Of a stretch of 35,629 bases of DNA, positions 16,598 through 24,455 are shown in pieces. Within the stretch, counting starts at the first letter, position 1; the number at the start of each line of letters is the position of its first letter. The notes beneath the pieces are model-generated. The model saw only the letters and a program-made list of their open reading frames with translations, was not told where the DNA came from and did no database searches. The DNA is from Candidatus Azambacteria bacterium (lineage in GTDB: Bacteria > Patescibacteriota > Minisyncoccia > GWC2-36-17 > WO2-46-25), in assembly GCA_016234725.1 (NCBI GenBank), contig JACRAK010000019.1, positions 69,801 through 105,429 of the forward strand, read 5' to 3'. The position numbers and the translations under genes were made by a program.

Positions 16598-17548
16598 ATG
16601 TTCGACCGAAATCTACTCCAAGAAAACGTTTCGCTCAAAGATCGCAACACCTACCGCGTAGGCGGCGCGGCACGCTACTTTTTTGAAGCGCACGATGCCG
16701 AGGCATTGCAGCGCGCGGTGCAAGAAGCGCATAAAAACGGCATGCGGTATTTTTTGCTGGGTAGCGGCACGAATGTGCTCGTGCCCGAAGAAGGGTTTGA
16801 TGGCATTGTGATCAAAGCAGATCATCAGCACATAGAGGTGCAAGGTGACGAGTTTTATGCCGATACGGGAATTCCGATGGGTGCGCTTGTCGCGCAGGCG
16901 GCATCGCTTTCGCTCTCCGGGCTTGAGTGGGCGGCGGGGTTGCCCGGTACGCTGGGCGGCGCGATATTTGGTAATGCCGGTTCGCATGGCGGAGAAACAA
17001 AAGATGTTATCGGTGAGGTTGAAATATTTGACCCCGCACATGGTATTGCACGATCCATCAGCGCAAAAGAATGCGGGTTTGGATATCGCCATAGCGCGTT
17101 CAAAGAAAATGGCGGTGTTATCGTGCGGGCGGTGTTGCGGCTGGAAAAAGGAGACGCTGCGGCGATCACTGCGCGCATGAAGGAAAACATGAACAAACGT
17201 ATCGCGCATCAGCCGCTCGCACAGCGCTCCGCAGGGTGCGTGTTTAAGAACGTAGAGCTTGCTGCATCGCGCGAGGGGAGTGAGCTTGCGCGCACACACG
17301 CTGATTTCACGGCGTTTCGCGACGCGCGTTTTTTGCCTGCGGGATTGCTTATCGATAAAGCGGGGCTAAAAGGAACGCGCGCGGGCGGCGCGATGATCTC
17401 GGACAAGCACGGGAATTTTATCGTGAACGAATCGCACGCGACCGCCGACGATATTATTCGGCTGATCGCAATCGCGAAAGCCGCGGTGCGGGAAAAATTC
17501 GGCGTGCGATTGGAAGAAGAGATCAGGATCATGCGGAGCAAGAGATAG
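16598..17548 (+). CDS. murB: UDP-N-acetylenolpyruvoylglucosamine reductase MurB
   Basis: A 316-residue FAD enzyme that reduces UDP-GlcNAc-enolpyruvate with NADPH to form UDP-MurNAc, an early cytoplasmic step of peptidoglycan synthesis. Blocks are NTYRVGGAARYF, the FAD-binding LGSGTNVLVPEEGFDGIVI, GLPGTLGGAIFGNAG, FGYRHSAFKE, RSAGCVFKN, LIDKAGLKGTRAGGAMIS and HGNFIVNES. CVF has cysteine where many MurBs have a catalytic serine (GSxFKNP), a known variant. I use the ATG at 16598 because an upstream in-frame ATG at 16574 lies in the groEL terminator and the -10 box fits a leaderless start here. Confidence 0.96.
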   Translation: MFDRNLLQENVSLKDRNTYRVGGAARYFFEAHDAEALQRAVQEAHKNGMRYFLLGSGTNVLVPEEGFDGIVIKADHQHIEVQGDEFYADTGIPMGALVAQAASLSLSGLEWAAGLPGTLGGAIFGNAGSHGGETKDVIGEVEIFDPAHGIARSISAKECGFGYRHSAFKENGGVIVRAVLRLEKGDAAAITARMKENMNKRIAHQPLAQRSAGCVFKNVELAASREGSELARTHADFTAFRDARFLPAGLLIDKAGLKGTRAGGAMISDKHGNFIVNESHATADDIIRLIAIAKAAVREKFGVRLEEEIRIMRSKR

Positions 17549-17614
17549 TATGTATTACTCTGTATAATATTGTATTACTCATAGGTTATCCACAGCTCTA
17601 ATGCGCGTGCGGTG

Positions 17615-17623
17615 TGGTATACT
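17615..17623 (+). promoter_or_regulatory. Extended -10 promoter TGGTATACT
   Basis: TGTGGTATACT, identical in its core to the box at 3263. It has no clear -35. It would drive a leader of about 130 bases ahead of the 22-codon lysine-rich ORF. The 209-base gap from murB holds nothing else I can name. Confidence 0.5.
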
Positions 17624-17757
17624 ATGTACATACGCAGAGAGTATTGCGTAGTGCGTTGGAGAAAATGTAAGAAGTAAATAGTGAGGTCGACTATTTATAT
17701 TAACTCCCTTGCCGTTTAAGATCGCACAGATCAAAAACAGTGAGAGGAAAAAATATC

Positions 17758-17826
17758 ATGGCCGCAAAAAAGAAAAAGGCAGTCAAGAAGACTACCAAGA
17801 AGGCTGCAAAGAAGAAGAAACGATAA
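17758..17826 (+). CDS. Lysine/alanine-rich mini protein, 22 residues (histone H1 tail-like)
   Basis: The ATG at 17758 follows GAGAGGA and opens MAAKKKKAVKKTTKKAAKKK plus KR, a peptide that is about 60 percent lysine with alanine and threonine. Its composition matches the tails of histone H1-like and Hc1-type nucleoid proteins, so nucleic acid binding is a fair inference. It has its own extended -10 promoter and a perfect terminator 12 bases after the stop, so it looks like a free-standing gene. A longer overlapping frame runs through into hpf in another phase, but the ribosome site and terminator support this short one. Confidence 0.65.
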   Translation: MAAKKKKAVKKTTKKAAKKKKR

Positions 17827-17837
17827 GCTTCTTCTCG

Positions 17838-17868
17838 AAACACCCCGCATTGCGGGGTGTTTTGTTTT
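17838..17868 (+). terminator. Terminator after the lysine-rich mini gene
   Basis: AAACACCCCGCA and TGCGGGGTGTTT with a one-base loop between the arms as drawn (a short loop would open by melting the top pairs), then TTGTTTT. Confidence 0.9.
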
Positions 17869-17883
17869 ATAGTGCGACGGGGA

Positions 17884-17912
17884 TTCACAAGGTCATATTT
17901 TTGATATATAAT
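17884..17912 (+). promoter_or_regulatory. Promoter of hpf
   Basis: TTCACA (17884-17889), a 17-base spacer and consensus TATAAT (17907-17912), 18 bases before the start codon. Confidence 0.65.
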
Positions 17913-17930
17913 GAAGGTATAAATACATAT

Positions 17931-18347
17931 ATGAAAATAGACATCAAAAGCACCAATTTAGAGCTTACACCCGCTATCACGGAGTTTGTTCACGAGAAGA
18001 TAGGGTCATTGGATAAGTTTATTGGGGGGTTTGCAATGCGGGAAGAAGAGTCGCCGGAGCGAAATCGGCTTGTGGAGGCGTTCGTTGAGCTCAGCAGAAC
18101 GACCAATCATCATCGGCAGGGTGATGTATTTAAAGCGGAGGTGAATATAAAGATCGGCGGGAACGTTGTGCGCGCGGAAAAAGAGGACATAGATGTCAGG
18201 GCGGCGATCGATCTGGTGCGGGAAGAACTAAAGGCGGAATTGCAGAAAGAAAAAGGAATATATGAGGCGAAATTCAAAAAAGGCGCGCGCACGATGAAGC
18301 GGCTTCTTTCCATTTCGCCGCTTGCGTGGTTTAGAAAAGAGGAGTAA
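17931..18347 (+). CDS. hpf: Ribosome hibernation promoting factor (HPF/RaiA family)
   Basis: A 138-residue protein of the HPF/YfiA family, which binds the decoding region of the 30S subunit and silences ribosomes in stationary phase. Blocks are IDIKSTNLELTPAITEFVHEKIGSLDKF and, after a short insert, VEAFVELSRTTNHHRQGDVFKAEVNIKIGG, with the DIDVRAAIDLVREELKAEL helix near the end. It is longer than E. coli YfiA but lacks the full dimerisation domain of long HPF. I start it at 17931, where the domain begins and a promoter lies just upstream. secA follows 11 bases later. Confidence 0.92.
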   Translation: MKIDIKSTNLELTPAITEFVHEKIGSLDKFIGGFAMREEESPERNRLVEAFVELSRTTNHHRQGDVFKAEVNIKIGGNVVRAEKEDIDVRAAIDLVREELKAELQKEKGIYEAKFKKGARTMKRLLSISPLAWFRKEE

Positions 18348-18358
18348 TGATATAGCAT

Positions 18359-20965
18359 ATGTGGTTGTGGGATTCTCACGGACGGATCATAAAAAAGCTT
18401 GAGCGTACGGTGGCAGACATCAATCGACTCGAACCCTCGTTCGAGTCGATTATTTCCGGCGAACTTCCGGCACGCACCGCCGAGCTAAAAAAGAAGCTCG
18501 CTGATGGTGCATCGCTTGACGATATTTTGCCGGAAGCGTTCGCTTTGGTGCGTGAGGCGGCGAAACGCACGCTCGGCATGCGGCATTACGACGTCCAGCT
18601 GATGGGCGGCATCGCACTGCATCAAGGGAATATCGCGGAGATGAAAACGGGTGAAGGCAAGACGCTTGTTTCGACCCTGCCGACATATCTCAATGCGCTC
18701 ACCGGCAAAGGCGTGCATGTGGTGACGGTGAATGATTATCTCGCAAAGCGCGATGCGGTATGGATGGGGCAGGTGCATCACGCGCTCGGGCTTACCGTCG
18801 GGTGTATTGCGCACGATCAGGCGTTCGTGTACGACCCCGCATATAATAACAGCCAAAAAGACGAGGAGCGCGATGCGATGGGGAGCTTTAAGATCGTGCA
18901 CGAATTTCTAAAACCGGTACCGCGGCCCGAGGCGTACCGCGCCGATATCACGTACGGCACGAATAATGAATTCGGCTTCGATTATCTGCGCGATAATCTT
19001 ATCATGCGCCCTGAAGAGTACGTGCAGCGAAAGCATCACTATGCCGTTGTGGACGAGGTGGATTCCATTTTGATCGACGAGGCGCGCACGCCGCTGATCA
19101 TTTCCGCGCCCGATGAGGACTCCGGAAAGCTGTACAATACGTTTGCGCAGATCATGCCGAGCCTTGTTGCAAATACGCATTATAATGTAGATGAAAAACT
19201 GCGCGCGGTGGCGCTGACGGAAGAAGGCATCTCAAAAGTGGAACAGGTGCTTGGCATCGATAATATTTATGACACGACGATCTTTGGCGGTTCGGGTATC
19301 CGCTATGTGCATCATCTCGAACAAGCGTTGCGCGCCAAGGCGCTGTTTCAGCGCGATAAGGATTATATCGTCAAGGACGGCGAGGTGATCATCGTAGATG
19401 AATTCACCGGCCGCATCATGCCCGGACGGCGGTATTCGGAAGGATTGCATCAGGCGATCGAGGCGAAAGAAGGCGTGCAGGTGCGCAAAGAATCGCGCAC
19501 ACTCGCATCTATCACATTCCAAAATTATTTCAGGATGTATGAAAAGCTTTCCGGCATGACCGGTACTGCGGCGACGTCGGCTGAGGAATTCCATAAAGTA
19601 TATAAACTTGATGTCGTAAGTATTCCGCCTAACAAACCGAATATAAGGAATGACCTTGAAGATGCGGTATATAAAACCTCGAAAGGAAGGTATCAGGCGG
19701 TCGTGCGCGAGATCGTGGAGCGGCACAAGGAGGGCCAGCCGATCCTCGTGGGTACGGTGTCTATCGAAAAGAACGAATATCTTTCTACGCTACTGAAGCG
19801 CGAAGGCATACCGCATGAGCTTTTGAATGCGAAAAATCATGAACGCGAAGCGGAGATCATCGCGCAGGCGGGCAAGCTCGGGGCGGTGACGGTGGCGACC
19901 AACATGGCGGGTCGTGGCGTGGATATCATTCTCGGCGGCAATCCGGTGAACGAAGATGAGGCTAAAAAGGTCCGCGAGTCCGGCGGGCTGTATGTCATAG
20001 GTACGGAGCGGCACGAAGCGCGCCGTATCGATAATCAGCTCAGAGGCCGCGCAGGGCGGCAGGGCGACCCGGGTACCTCGAAGTTCTTTATTTCGATGGA
20101 GGACGACCTGACGCGCATTTTCGGTTCCGATAAGATCAAGCGGATGATGGACACGCTTGGCGTGCCGGAAGACCAGCCGATCCAGAACGGTATCATCTCG
20201 CGCGCGATCGAGTCTGCGCAAGGGAAGATCGAGGGGTTTCATTTTGACTCGCGCAAGCATGTGCTCGAATACGACGAGGTGATGAACAAGCACCGCGAGG
20301 TAGTGTATACATTACGCCGGGAGATCGTCGACACAGAGGAAGTGAAAGAAAAGATACTCGAGATCGTGGGCAAGCAATTTTCCAATGTGGTCCTGATGCA
20401 CACGCAGGATGAATTTGCGCAGAATTGGAATGTAAAAGAAATAGGCGAAGATGTGAATGTGATCGTGCCGCTTTCTAGCGAGGCAGAGGCGAAAATCACC
20501 GCGATCCAAAACGAAGAGCTCGGGCCCGAGGACAAGCGCAGGAAGCTTTTGGAATATTTACACGGGCTTGCCGTAGCGACGTACGAGCAAAAAGAAAAAG
20601 AACTTTCGTCGGAGTTGATGCGCCAGGTAGAAAAGATGGTGCTGTTACGCAACATCGATACGCTGTGGATGGATCATTTGGAGAATATGGAGTATCTGCA
20701 AGATTCGGTGCGCTTGCGCGCGTATGGCCAGCAGGATCCGTTGGTAGAATACAAAAATGAAGGCCACCGCATGTTCAAAGAAATGCTTGCCGCCATTGAC
20801 CGCAATGTGGCAACGACGATATTTAAGATCGGTCCGCCGCGCCAGCAGACGCAAGAAGCGCGCCCGGTAACGATATCAGCCGCGCCACACGCAGATAAAA
20901 TTGGCCGCAACGACCCCTGTCCGTGCGGTTCAGGCAAGAAGTACAAAAAGTGCCATGGGAAGTAG
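18359..20965 (+). CDS. secA: Preprotein translocase ATPase SecA
   Basis: An 868-residue SecA, the motor that pushes preproteins through SecYEG. Motifs in order are QLMGGIALHQGNIAEMKTGEGKTL (Walker A near residue 100), VTVNDYLAKRDAVWMG, the DEAD-like VVDEVDSILIDEARTPLIIS near residue 230, the GSIRYVHH-equivalent preprotein domain, TGTAATSAEEF, VATNMAGRGVDIILGG and GRAGRQGDPG. The helical scaffold and the zinc-binding tail GRNDPCPCGSGKKYKKCHGK complete it. It has no Shine-Dalgarno site. Its last 11 bases overlap the next gene, so a co-transcribed run begins here. Confidence 0.98.
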   Translation: MWLWDSHGRIIKKLERTVADINRLEPSFESIISGELPARTAELKKKLADGASLDDILPEAFALVREAAKRTLGMRHYDVQLMGGIALHQGNIAEMKTGEGKTLVSTLPTYLNALTGKGVHVVTVNDYLAKRDAVWMGQVHHALGLTVGCIAHDQAFVYDPAYNNSQKDEERDAMGSFKIVHEFLKPVPRPEAYRADITYGTNNEFGFDYLRDNLIMRPEEYVQRKHHYAVVDEVDSILIDEARTPLIISAPDEDSGKLYNTFAQIMPSLVANTHYNVDEKLRAVALTEEGISKVEQVLGIDNIYDTTIFGGSGIRYVHHLEQALRAKALFQRDKDYIVKDGEVIIVDEFTGRIMPGRRYSEGLHQAIEAKEGVQVRKESRTLASITFQNYFRMYEKLSGMTGTAATSAEEFHKVYKLDVVSIPPNKPNIRNDLEDAVYKTSKGRYQAVVREIVERHKEGQPILVGTVSIEKNEYLSTLLKREGIPHELLNAKNHEREAEIIAQAGKLGAVTVATNMAGRGVDIILGGNPVNEDEAKKVRESGGLYVIGTERHEARRIDNQLRGRAGRQGDPGTSKFFISMEDDLTRIFGSDKIKRMMDTLGVPEDQPIQNGIISRAIESAQGKIEGFHFDSRKHVLEYDEVMNKHREVVYTLRREIVDTEEVKEKILEIVGKQFSNVVLMHTQDEFAQNWNVKEIGEDVNVIVPLSSEAEAKITAIQNEELGPEDKRRKLLEYLHGLAVATYEQKEKELSSELMRQVEKMVLLRNIDTLWMDHLENMEYLQDSVRLRAYGQQDPLVEYKNEGHRMFKEMLAAIDRNVATTIFKIGPPRQQTQEARPVTISAAPHADKIGRNDPCPCGSGKKYKKCHGK

Positions 20966-21170
20966 GATAAAACCGGGAATATATGAGCACTACAAAGGGA
21001 ATCGCTATGAAGTTATCGGCGTAGCTCAGCACAGCGAGACGCGTGAGGAATTAGTTGTGTATCGGGCGCTGTATGGAGACTTCGATTTATGGGTGAGGCT
21101 TGTTAAGATGTTTTTGGAAGAGGTTGAGGTTGATGGCAATAAAATCCCGCGGTTTAGGTTCGTGGAATAG
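20955..21170 (+). CDS. DUF1653 family protein, 71 residues
   Basis: A small DUF1653 domain protein: KPGIYEHYKGNRYEVIGVA, then an ETREELVVYRALYGDFDLWVR block and a final KIPRFRFVE. The family occurs widely in bacteria, often near Nudix or MazG genes, and its function is unknown. The ATG at 20955 lies inside the end of secA (11-base overlap). An upstream in-frame start would extend it through the SecA zinc tail and is less likely. Confidence 0.85.
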   Translation: MGSRIKPGIYEHYKGNRYEVIGVAQHSETREELVVYRALYGDFDLWVRLVKMFLEEVEVDGNKIPRFRFVE

Positions 21171-21201
21171 GTAGCTATAAAAAGGTGTTATTGAAAATAA
21201 T

Positions 21202-21519
21202 ATGCCGAACTACTTAAAGGAAGAACCAACTGAAGATATTCAAGAATATGTGAAAGAGCTTGAGAAAGAGCGCGGTTTCTCTGGAGATCCAATTCTTCAG
21301 AAGTGTCTTCTGCTCGGAGAAGAGATCGGTGAATTATTTAAGGCAATTAGGAAATCGGAAAAGTTGAAAATTGATCAAAAATCTACGCTTACTTCGGTAG
21401 AAGAAGAATTAGCTGATATTATAATCTATCTTTCTTCCATAGCAAATCGCTATAATATTGATCTTGAAACCGCTTTCAGAAACAAGGAAGAGGTCAATAA
21501 AAAGAGAGTGTGGAAATAA
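21202..21519 (+). CDS. MazG-like nucleotide pyrophosphohydrolase, 105 residues
   Basis: An all-helical MazG-type domain. The metal-binding pattern ExxE...ExxD is seen as LGEEIGELFKAIRK (residues about 38-50) and EEELADIIIYLSSIA (about 68-82). Such single-domain enzymes hydrolyse non-standard or excess nucleoside triphosphates to the monophosphate and pyrophosphate. The substrate cannot be read from sequence. It is the first of a run of house-cleaning enzymes between secA and the terminator at 23841. Confidence 0.88.
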   Translation: MPNYLKEEPTEDIQEYVKELEKERGFSGDPILQKCLLLGEEIGELFKAIRKSEKLKIDQKSTLTSVEEELADIIIYLSSIANRYNIDLETAFRNKEEVNKKRVWK

Positions 21520-21546
21520 AGACAAATACTATTACGAATACAAATC

Positions 21547-22062
21547 ATGCCGGCGGAAAAGATCAGCTTACAACACGCGAAAGAAAATAAACTGTTCTAT
21601 TTTATCGCGAATGTGGTGGTGTATCGCGAGAGTGATAGGCGATGCCTTATGCTCAAGCGGAGCGAGCAGGAAAAGGTGCATCCGGGAAAATGGTGTGTTC
21701 CGGGCGGAAAATTGGAGTGGGAGCAATTGGATGTTGCAAGGCCGATGCGCGTGAATGGCGATGTGCTTGATTTTGAGAATGCGGTTGAGGAATTATTGAT
21801 GCGAGAGGTGCGGGAAGAAGCGGGTATAGAGATAGAACGGGAGCTGCACTACATCAACAGCGTTGCATTCGTACGGCCCGATGAGACCCCGGCAATTCTT
21901 ATTAAATTTGCAGCACGATACAAAGGCGGAGAGGTTGTAGTGGAAGAAGGTGCGTTCATTGATCATGCATGGGTGAATGAAGAAGAAGTGATGCATTACG
22001 AATGCATCAAAGGTATTCCCGAAGAGATCGCCAAGACGATCGGGATTTTCAAGAGAGTATGA
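21547..22062 (+). CDS. Nudix hydrolase with an expanded Nudix box
   Basis: A 171-residue Nudix protein. Before the box, [23 protein letters not shown] and [13 protein letters not shown] match the family's first strands. The box ends correctly in [11 protein letters not shown], but about 17 extra residues (starting [12 protein letters not shown]) sit between the GGKLE element and the catalytic helix, and the expected glutamate spacing is altered. Similar expansions exist in some Nudix subfamilies, so it is probably active, with an unknown nucleotide substrate. Its stop overlaps the next start by 4 bases. Confidence 0.88.
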   Translation: MPAEKISLQHAKENKLFYFIANVVVYRESDRRCLMLKRSEQEKVHPGKWCVPGGKLEWEQLDVARPMRVNGDVLDFENAVEELLMREVREEAGIEIERELHYINSVAFVRPDETPAILIKFAARYKGGEVVVEEGAFIDHAWVNEEEVMHYECIKGIPEEIAKTIGIFKRV

Positions 22063-22361
22063 AATACAATAAACTTGTCAGGGACAATATTCCCGAATAT
22101 ATTAAAAGCAAAGGTGAAACGCCAGTGACGCATGTTGCCGATGATGCGGAGTACTGGCAGAAGCTGAAAGAGAAATTGCAGGAGGAGGTCGCTGAATTTT
22201 TAAAAGATGAGAGCGCGGGGGAGATCGCTGATGTTTTAGAAGTTATCGATGCGATCTGCGAATATAAGAAATTTGATAAAAAAGAAGTGCATGAGGTGAA
22301 GGAGAAGAAGGCAAAGGAACGAGGGAAGTTTTCGAAACGAATTATTCTTGATGAAGCATAG
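22059..22361 (+). CDS. MazG/HisE-like (phosphoribosyl-ATP pyrophosphohydrolase-like) protein
   Basis: A 100-residue protein starting [19 protein letters not shown], a hallmark of small HisE/MazG-like proteins found outside histidine operons. The metal motif is [18 protein letters not shown] (residues about 46-63). No his genes are nearby, so a role in nucleotide pool cleaning fits better than histidine synthesis. The start overlaps the Nudix stop (ATGA), which rules out the longer upstream frame and suggests coupled translation. Confidence 0.88.
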   Translation: MKYNKLVRDNIPEYIKSKGETPVTHVADDAEYWQKLKEKLQEEVAEFLKDESAGEIADVLEVIDAICEYKKFDKKEVHEVKEKKAKERGKFSKRIILDEA

Positions 22362-22363
22362 GT

Positions 22364-22834
22364 ATGAATAAAAAAAGAAAAGTACTTACATTGTGTGTTG
22401 TGCATGATCATCCGCGCGTATTGCTCGGGATGAAAAAACGCGGATTCGGGGAGGGGCGCTGGAATGGGTTTGGCGGCAAGGTGCAGGAAGGCGAAACAGT
22501 GGAAGAAGCTGCAAAAAGAGAACTTTTTGAGGAAGCGGGTATTTCGCTTGGTTCTATTGAGCGTGTCGGACGGCTTGATTTTGAATTTACGGCAACGCCG
22601 GGAGAGGTATTAGAGGTGCATATTTTCAGAGGAACAGGCGTACAGGGAGACCCATCGGAGAGCGATGAGATGAAGCCACAGTGGTTTCATATCGATGAGA
22701 TCCCATTCACCAGCATGTGGCCGGATGATAAGCATTGGTTTCCCATGTTCTTGGAAGGAAAGAAATTCTGCGGGAGATTTTTATTCGGCGAGGGCGATGC
22801 GATCGTGGAAATGGATTTGAGTGAGATGATATAA
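22364..22834 (+). CDS. MTH1/MutT-like Nudix hydrolase (oxidised purine dNTPase)
   Basis: A 156-residue Nudix enzyme close to the MTH1 (NUDT1) subtype: GRWNGFGGKVQEGETVEEAAKRE gives a regular Nudix box that finishes LFEEAGI. Then come the MTH1-typical PQWFHIDEIPFTSMWPDDKHWFPM and FLEGKKFCGRFLF. In MTH1 the tryptophan and aspartates of this second part read the oxidised base (8-oxo-dGTP, 2-hydroxy-dATP). The likely job is to keep oxidised nucleotides out of DNA. It is 2 bases from its neighbour on each side, so clearly in the operon. Confidence 0.92.
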   Translation: MNKKRKVLTLCVVHDHPRVLLGMKKRGFGEGRWNGFGGKVQEGETVEEAAKRELFEEAGISLGSIERVGRLDFEFTATPGEVLEVHIFRGTGVQGDPSESDEMKPQWFHIDEIPFTSMWPDDKHWFPMFLEGKKFCGRFLFGEGDAIVEMDLSEMI

Positions 22835-22836
22835 CT

Positions 22837-23373
22837 ATGTCATTATATTTTATTACCGGTAGTGCGAATAAGTTTGCGGAAGCAAAAGCGATCCTTGGTG
22901 ATGTTGAGCAATTGAACGAAGAACTTCCTGAGATCCAGGAAGTCGATGCGAAAAAGATCATCGAAGCAAAACTTCAGAGAGCGAGAGAGTTACGGGAGGG
23001 AGGGTTCATTGTAGAGGATACATCGTTGTATTTTGATTGTTTGTGTGGATTGCCAGGACCGTTAATAAAATGGTTCTTTCGGGCACTTGGTAACGAGGGA
23101 ATATGGCACATGGTGGAAAAAATGGGAAATACGAAAGCGCAAGCATGTGTGCTTATTGGATATGCCGGTAATGACGGAAAAACATATTTTTTTGAAGGAA
23201 TGATGAGGGGGAATATTGTCGCTCCGCGCGGGAATGGAGGATTTGGATGGGACGCTATTTTTCAACCCGAAGGGTATACCCAGACATTCGGGGAAATAAA
23301 GCAAAAGGGAAAAAATGCGCTAACTACACGCCGCATTGCGCTTGAGAAGCTGAAGGAATTTTTGAATAAATAA
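22837..23373 (+). CDS. ITPase/HAM1-like non-canonical purine NTP pyrophosphatase
   Basis: A 178-residue HAM1 family enzyme, which converts ITP, XTP and dITP to monophosphates. Blocks are YFITGSANKFAEAKAIL, the catalytic FIVEDTSLYFDCLCGLPGP, KAQACVLIGYAG, EGMMRGNIVAPRGNGGFGWD and the final ALTTRRIALEKL. The GLPGP-IKWFF stretch resembles the ITPA type. It lies 2 bases after the MTH1-like gene and continues the nucleotide-cleaning run. Confidence 0.94.
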   Translation: MSLYFITGSANKFAEAKAILGDVEQLNEELPEIQEVDAKKIIEAKLQRARELREGGFIVEDTSLYFDCLCGLPGPLIKWFFRALGNEGIWHMVEKMGNTKAQACVLIGYAGNDGKTYFFEGMMRGNIVAPRGNGGFGWDAIFQPEGYTQTFGEIKQKGKNALTTRRIALEKLKEFLNK

Positions 23374-23377
23374 AAAT

Positions 23378-23845
23378 ATGAAAAAAAGCACGAAGAAAAA
23401 AATAGTGGTGGCGGTGAGCGGCGGGTTTGATCCGATCCATGTCGGACACGTACGGATGTTCGAGGAGGCAAAAAAACTCGGGGATGAACTGGTGGTGATC
23501 TTAAATAACGATAATTGGCTTCGTAAGAAAAAACATGTGATCTTCATGGAGCAGGAAGAGCGCGCAGAGATCATCAAAGCATTAAAGCCGGTTGACCGCG
23601 TGGTGCTGACCTCGCACAAAGAAGACCCGACCGACATGAGCGTATGTGCGGAGTTAAAAAAACTAAAGCCGGATGTATTTGCAAACGGCGGCGACCGAAA
23701 ACATGACAATATTCCTGAAGTAGCGACATGTCAGGCGATCGGGTGCGATATGGTATTTAATATCGGTCACGGCGGTAAGGTGCAGTCGAGCTCATGGCTC
23801 CTTGCGAAGTATCACGAGAAGATCAGTGGCGCTAAGAAAAAATAA
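23378..23845 (+). CDS. Cytidylyltransferase-like nucleotidyltransferase
   Basis: A 155-residue Rossmann-fold nucleotidyltransferase: VVAVSGGFDPIHVGHVRMFEEAK has the HxGH motif that binds the nucleotide phosphates, followed by LVVILNNDNWLRKKK, QEERAEIIKALKPVDRVV and an ANGGDR block near residue 106. It resembles glycerol-3-phosphate cytidylyltransferase and the RfaE C-terminal domain, so it should join a sugar- or polyol-phosphate to CTP or ATP. The acceptor is unknown. It is the last gene of the run and ends in a shared terminator. Confidence 0.88.
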   Translation: MKKSTKKKIVVAVSGGFDPIHVGHVRMFEEAKKLGDELVVILNNDNWLRKKKHVIFMEQEERAEIIKALKPVDRVVLTSHKEDPTDMSVCAELKKLKPDVFANGGDRKHDNIPEVATCQAIGCDMVFNIGHGGKVQSSSWLLAKYHEKISGAKKK

Positions 23846-23880
23846 TAAAAACCCCCCGATGCTTGGGGGTTTTTATTATT
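23841..23880. terminator. Bidirectional terminator between convergent genes
   Basis: AATAATAAAAACCCCC and GGGGGTTTTTATTATT with an 8-base loop. It contains the stop codons of both convergent genes. Confidence 0.93.
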
Positions 23881-24424
23881 TGTCGTAGTTTTCAATAAAC
23901 GCAATAAGATCGCGCGCTGCTTTTTCTTTCCCGCCGGGCTCAAATGAGTTGATGATCTCTGTGGCGAAGCGGACGGGGATCTGTGCGCGCTCCGCATCGG
24001 CATTTTCCCGTTCCGTGTGTTTTGCATAGAACGCGTCACGTATCGATTCCGAGTGAAGCGGGGTTATTTTGATTGGTGCGACAGAATATCCTGCGCTTAC
24101 AAGATCCGCAAGCGCGTACTCGACAACGGCGCAAATGCCGTGTTCATGCGCAAGGACGGCATCGATCGTCGCGCATTCGTACCCATAATAATTACCTGCG
24201 TGCTCGATGCATTCGGCAAACTCGTTATTTTTCTTTTTTTCTTCGAATTCAGCAAGCGAAAGAAAGTCGTAAAAGACATCGTCGTCTTTCTCGTTGGTGC
24301 GTTTTGTCCGCGTAGTGAATGATTTGATGATGCCAACGCGCTCAGGAATGAGCCGCACTACTTCTTTCATAAGCGTGCTTTTTCCGGAACGTGAATTGCC
24401 GACCAGTGCAAAAATAGTGTTCAT
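23876..24424 (-). CDS. Guanylate kinase-like P-loop kinase (divergent)
   Basis: A 182-residue protein with guanylate kinase layout: P-loop GNSRSGKST near residue 8, the GMP-binding KSFTTRTKRTNEKDDDVFYDFLSLAEFE, and FAECIEHAGNYYGYECATIDAVL. Several positions are unusual: the P-loop lacks the common GPSGAGKGT form, and the RxPR of other enzymes is RTKR. It may be the cell's GMP kinase or a relative with another job. Its location beside the nucleotide-cleaning run supports nucleotide metabolism. It diverges from the pcm gene over a short shared promoter region. Confidence 0.8.
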   Translation of the reverse strand: MNTIFALVGNSRSGKSTLMKEVVRLIPERVGIIKSFTTRTKRTNEKDDDVFYDFLSLAEFEEKKKNNEFAECIEHAGNYYGYECATIDAVLAHEHGICAVVEYALADLVSAGYSVAPIKITPLHSESIRDAFYAKHTERENADAERAQIPVRFATEIINSFEPGGKEKAARDLIAFIENYDK

Positions 24425-24455
24425 AGTGGTACGATACTATAATAATACTATACGC
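24425..24455. promoter_or_regulatory. Divergent promoter region between the kinase-like gene and pcm
   Basis: Only 31 bases separate the two start codons. TATAAT (24438-24443) points right and would give a leader of about 6 bases. TATAGT or TAGTAT on the other strand points left and gives a leader of similar size. No Shine-Dalgarno site fits in either leader. Confidence 0.45.

Noticed and set aside
22059-22361. HisE as part of a histidine pathway
   Set aside because: No other his gene is in the window; the neighbours are nucleotide-cleaning enzymes, so a MazG-like role is preferred.
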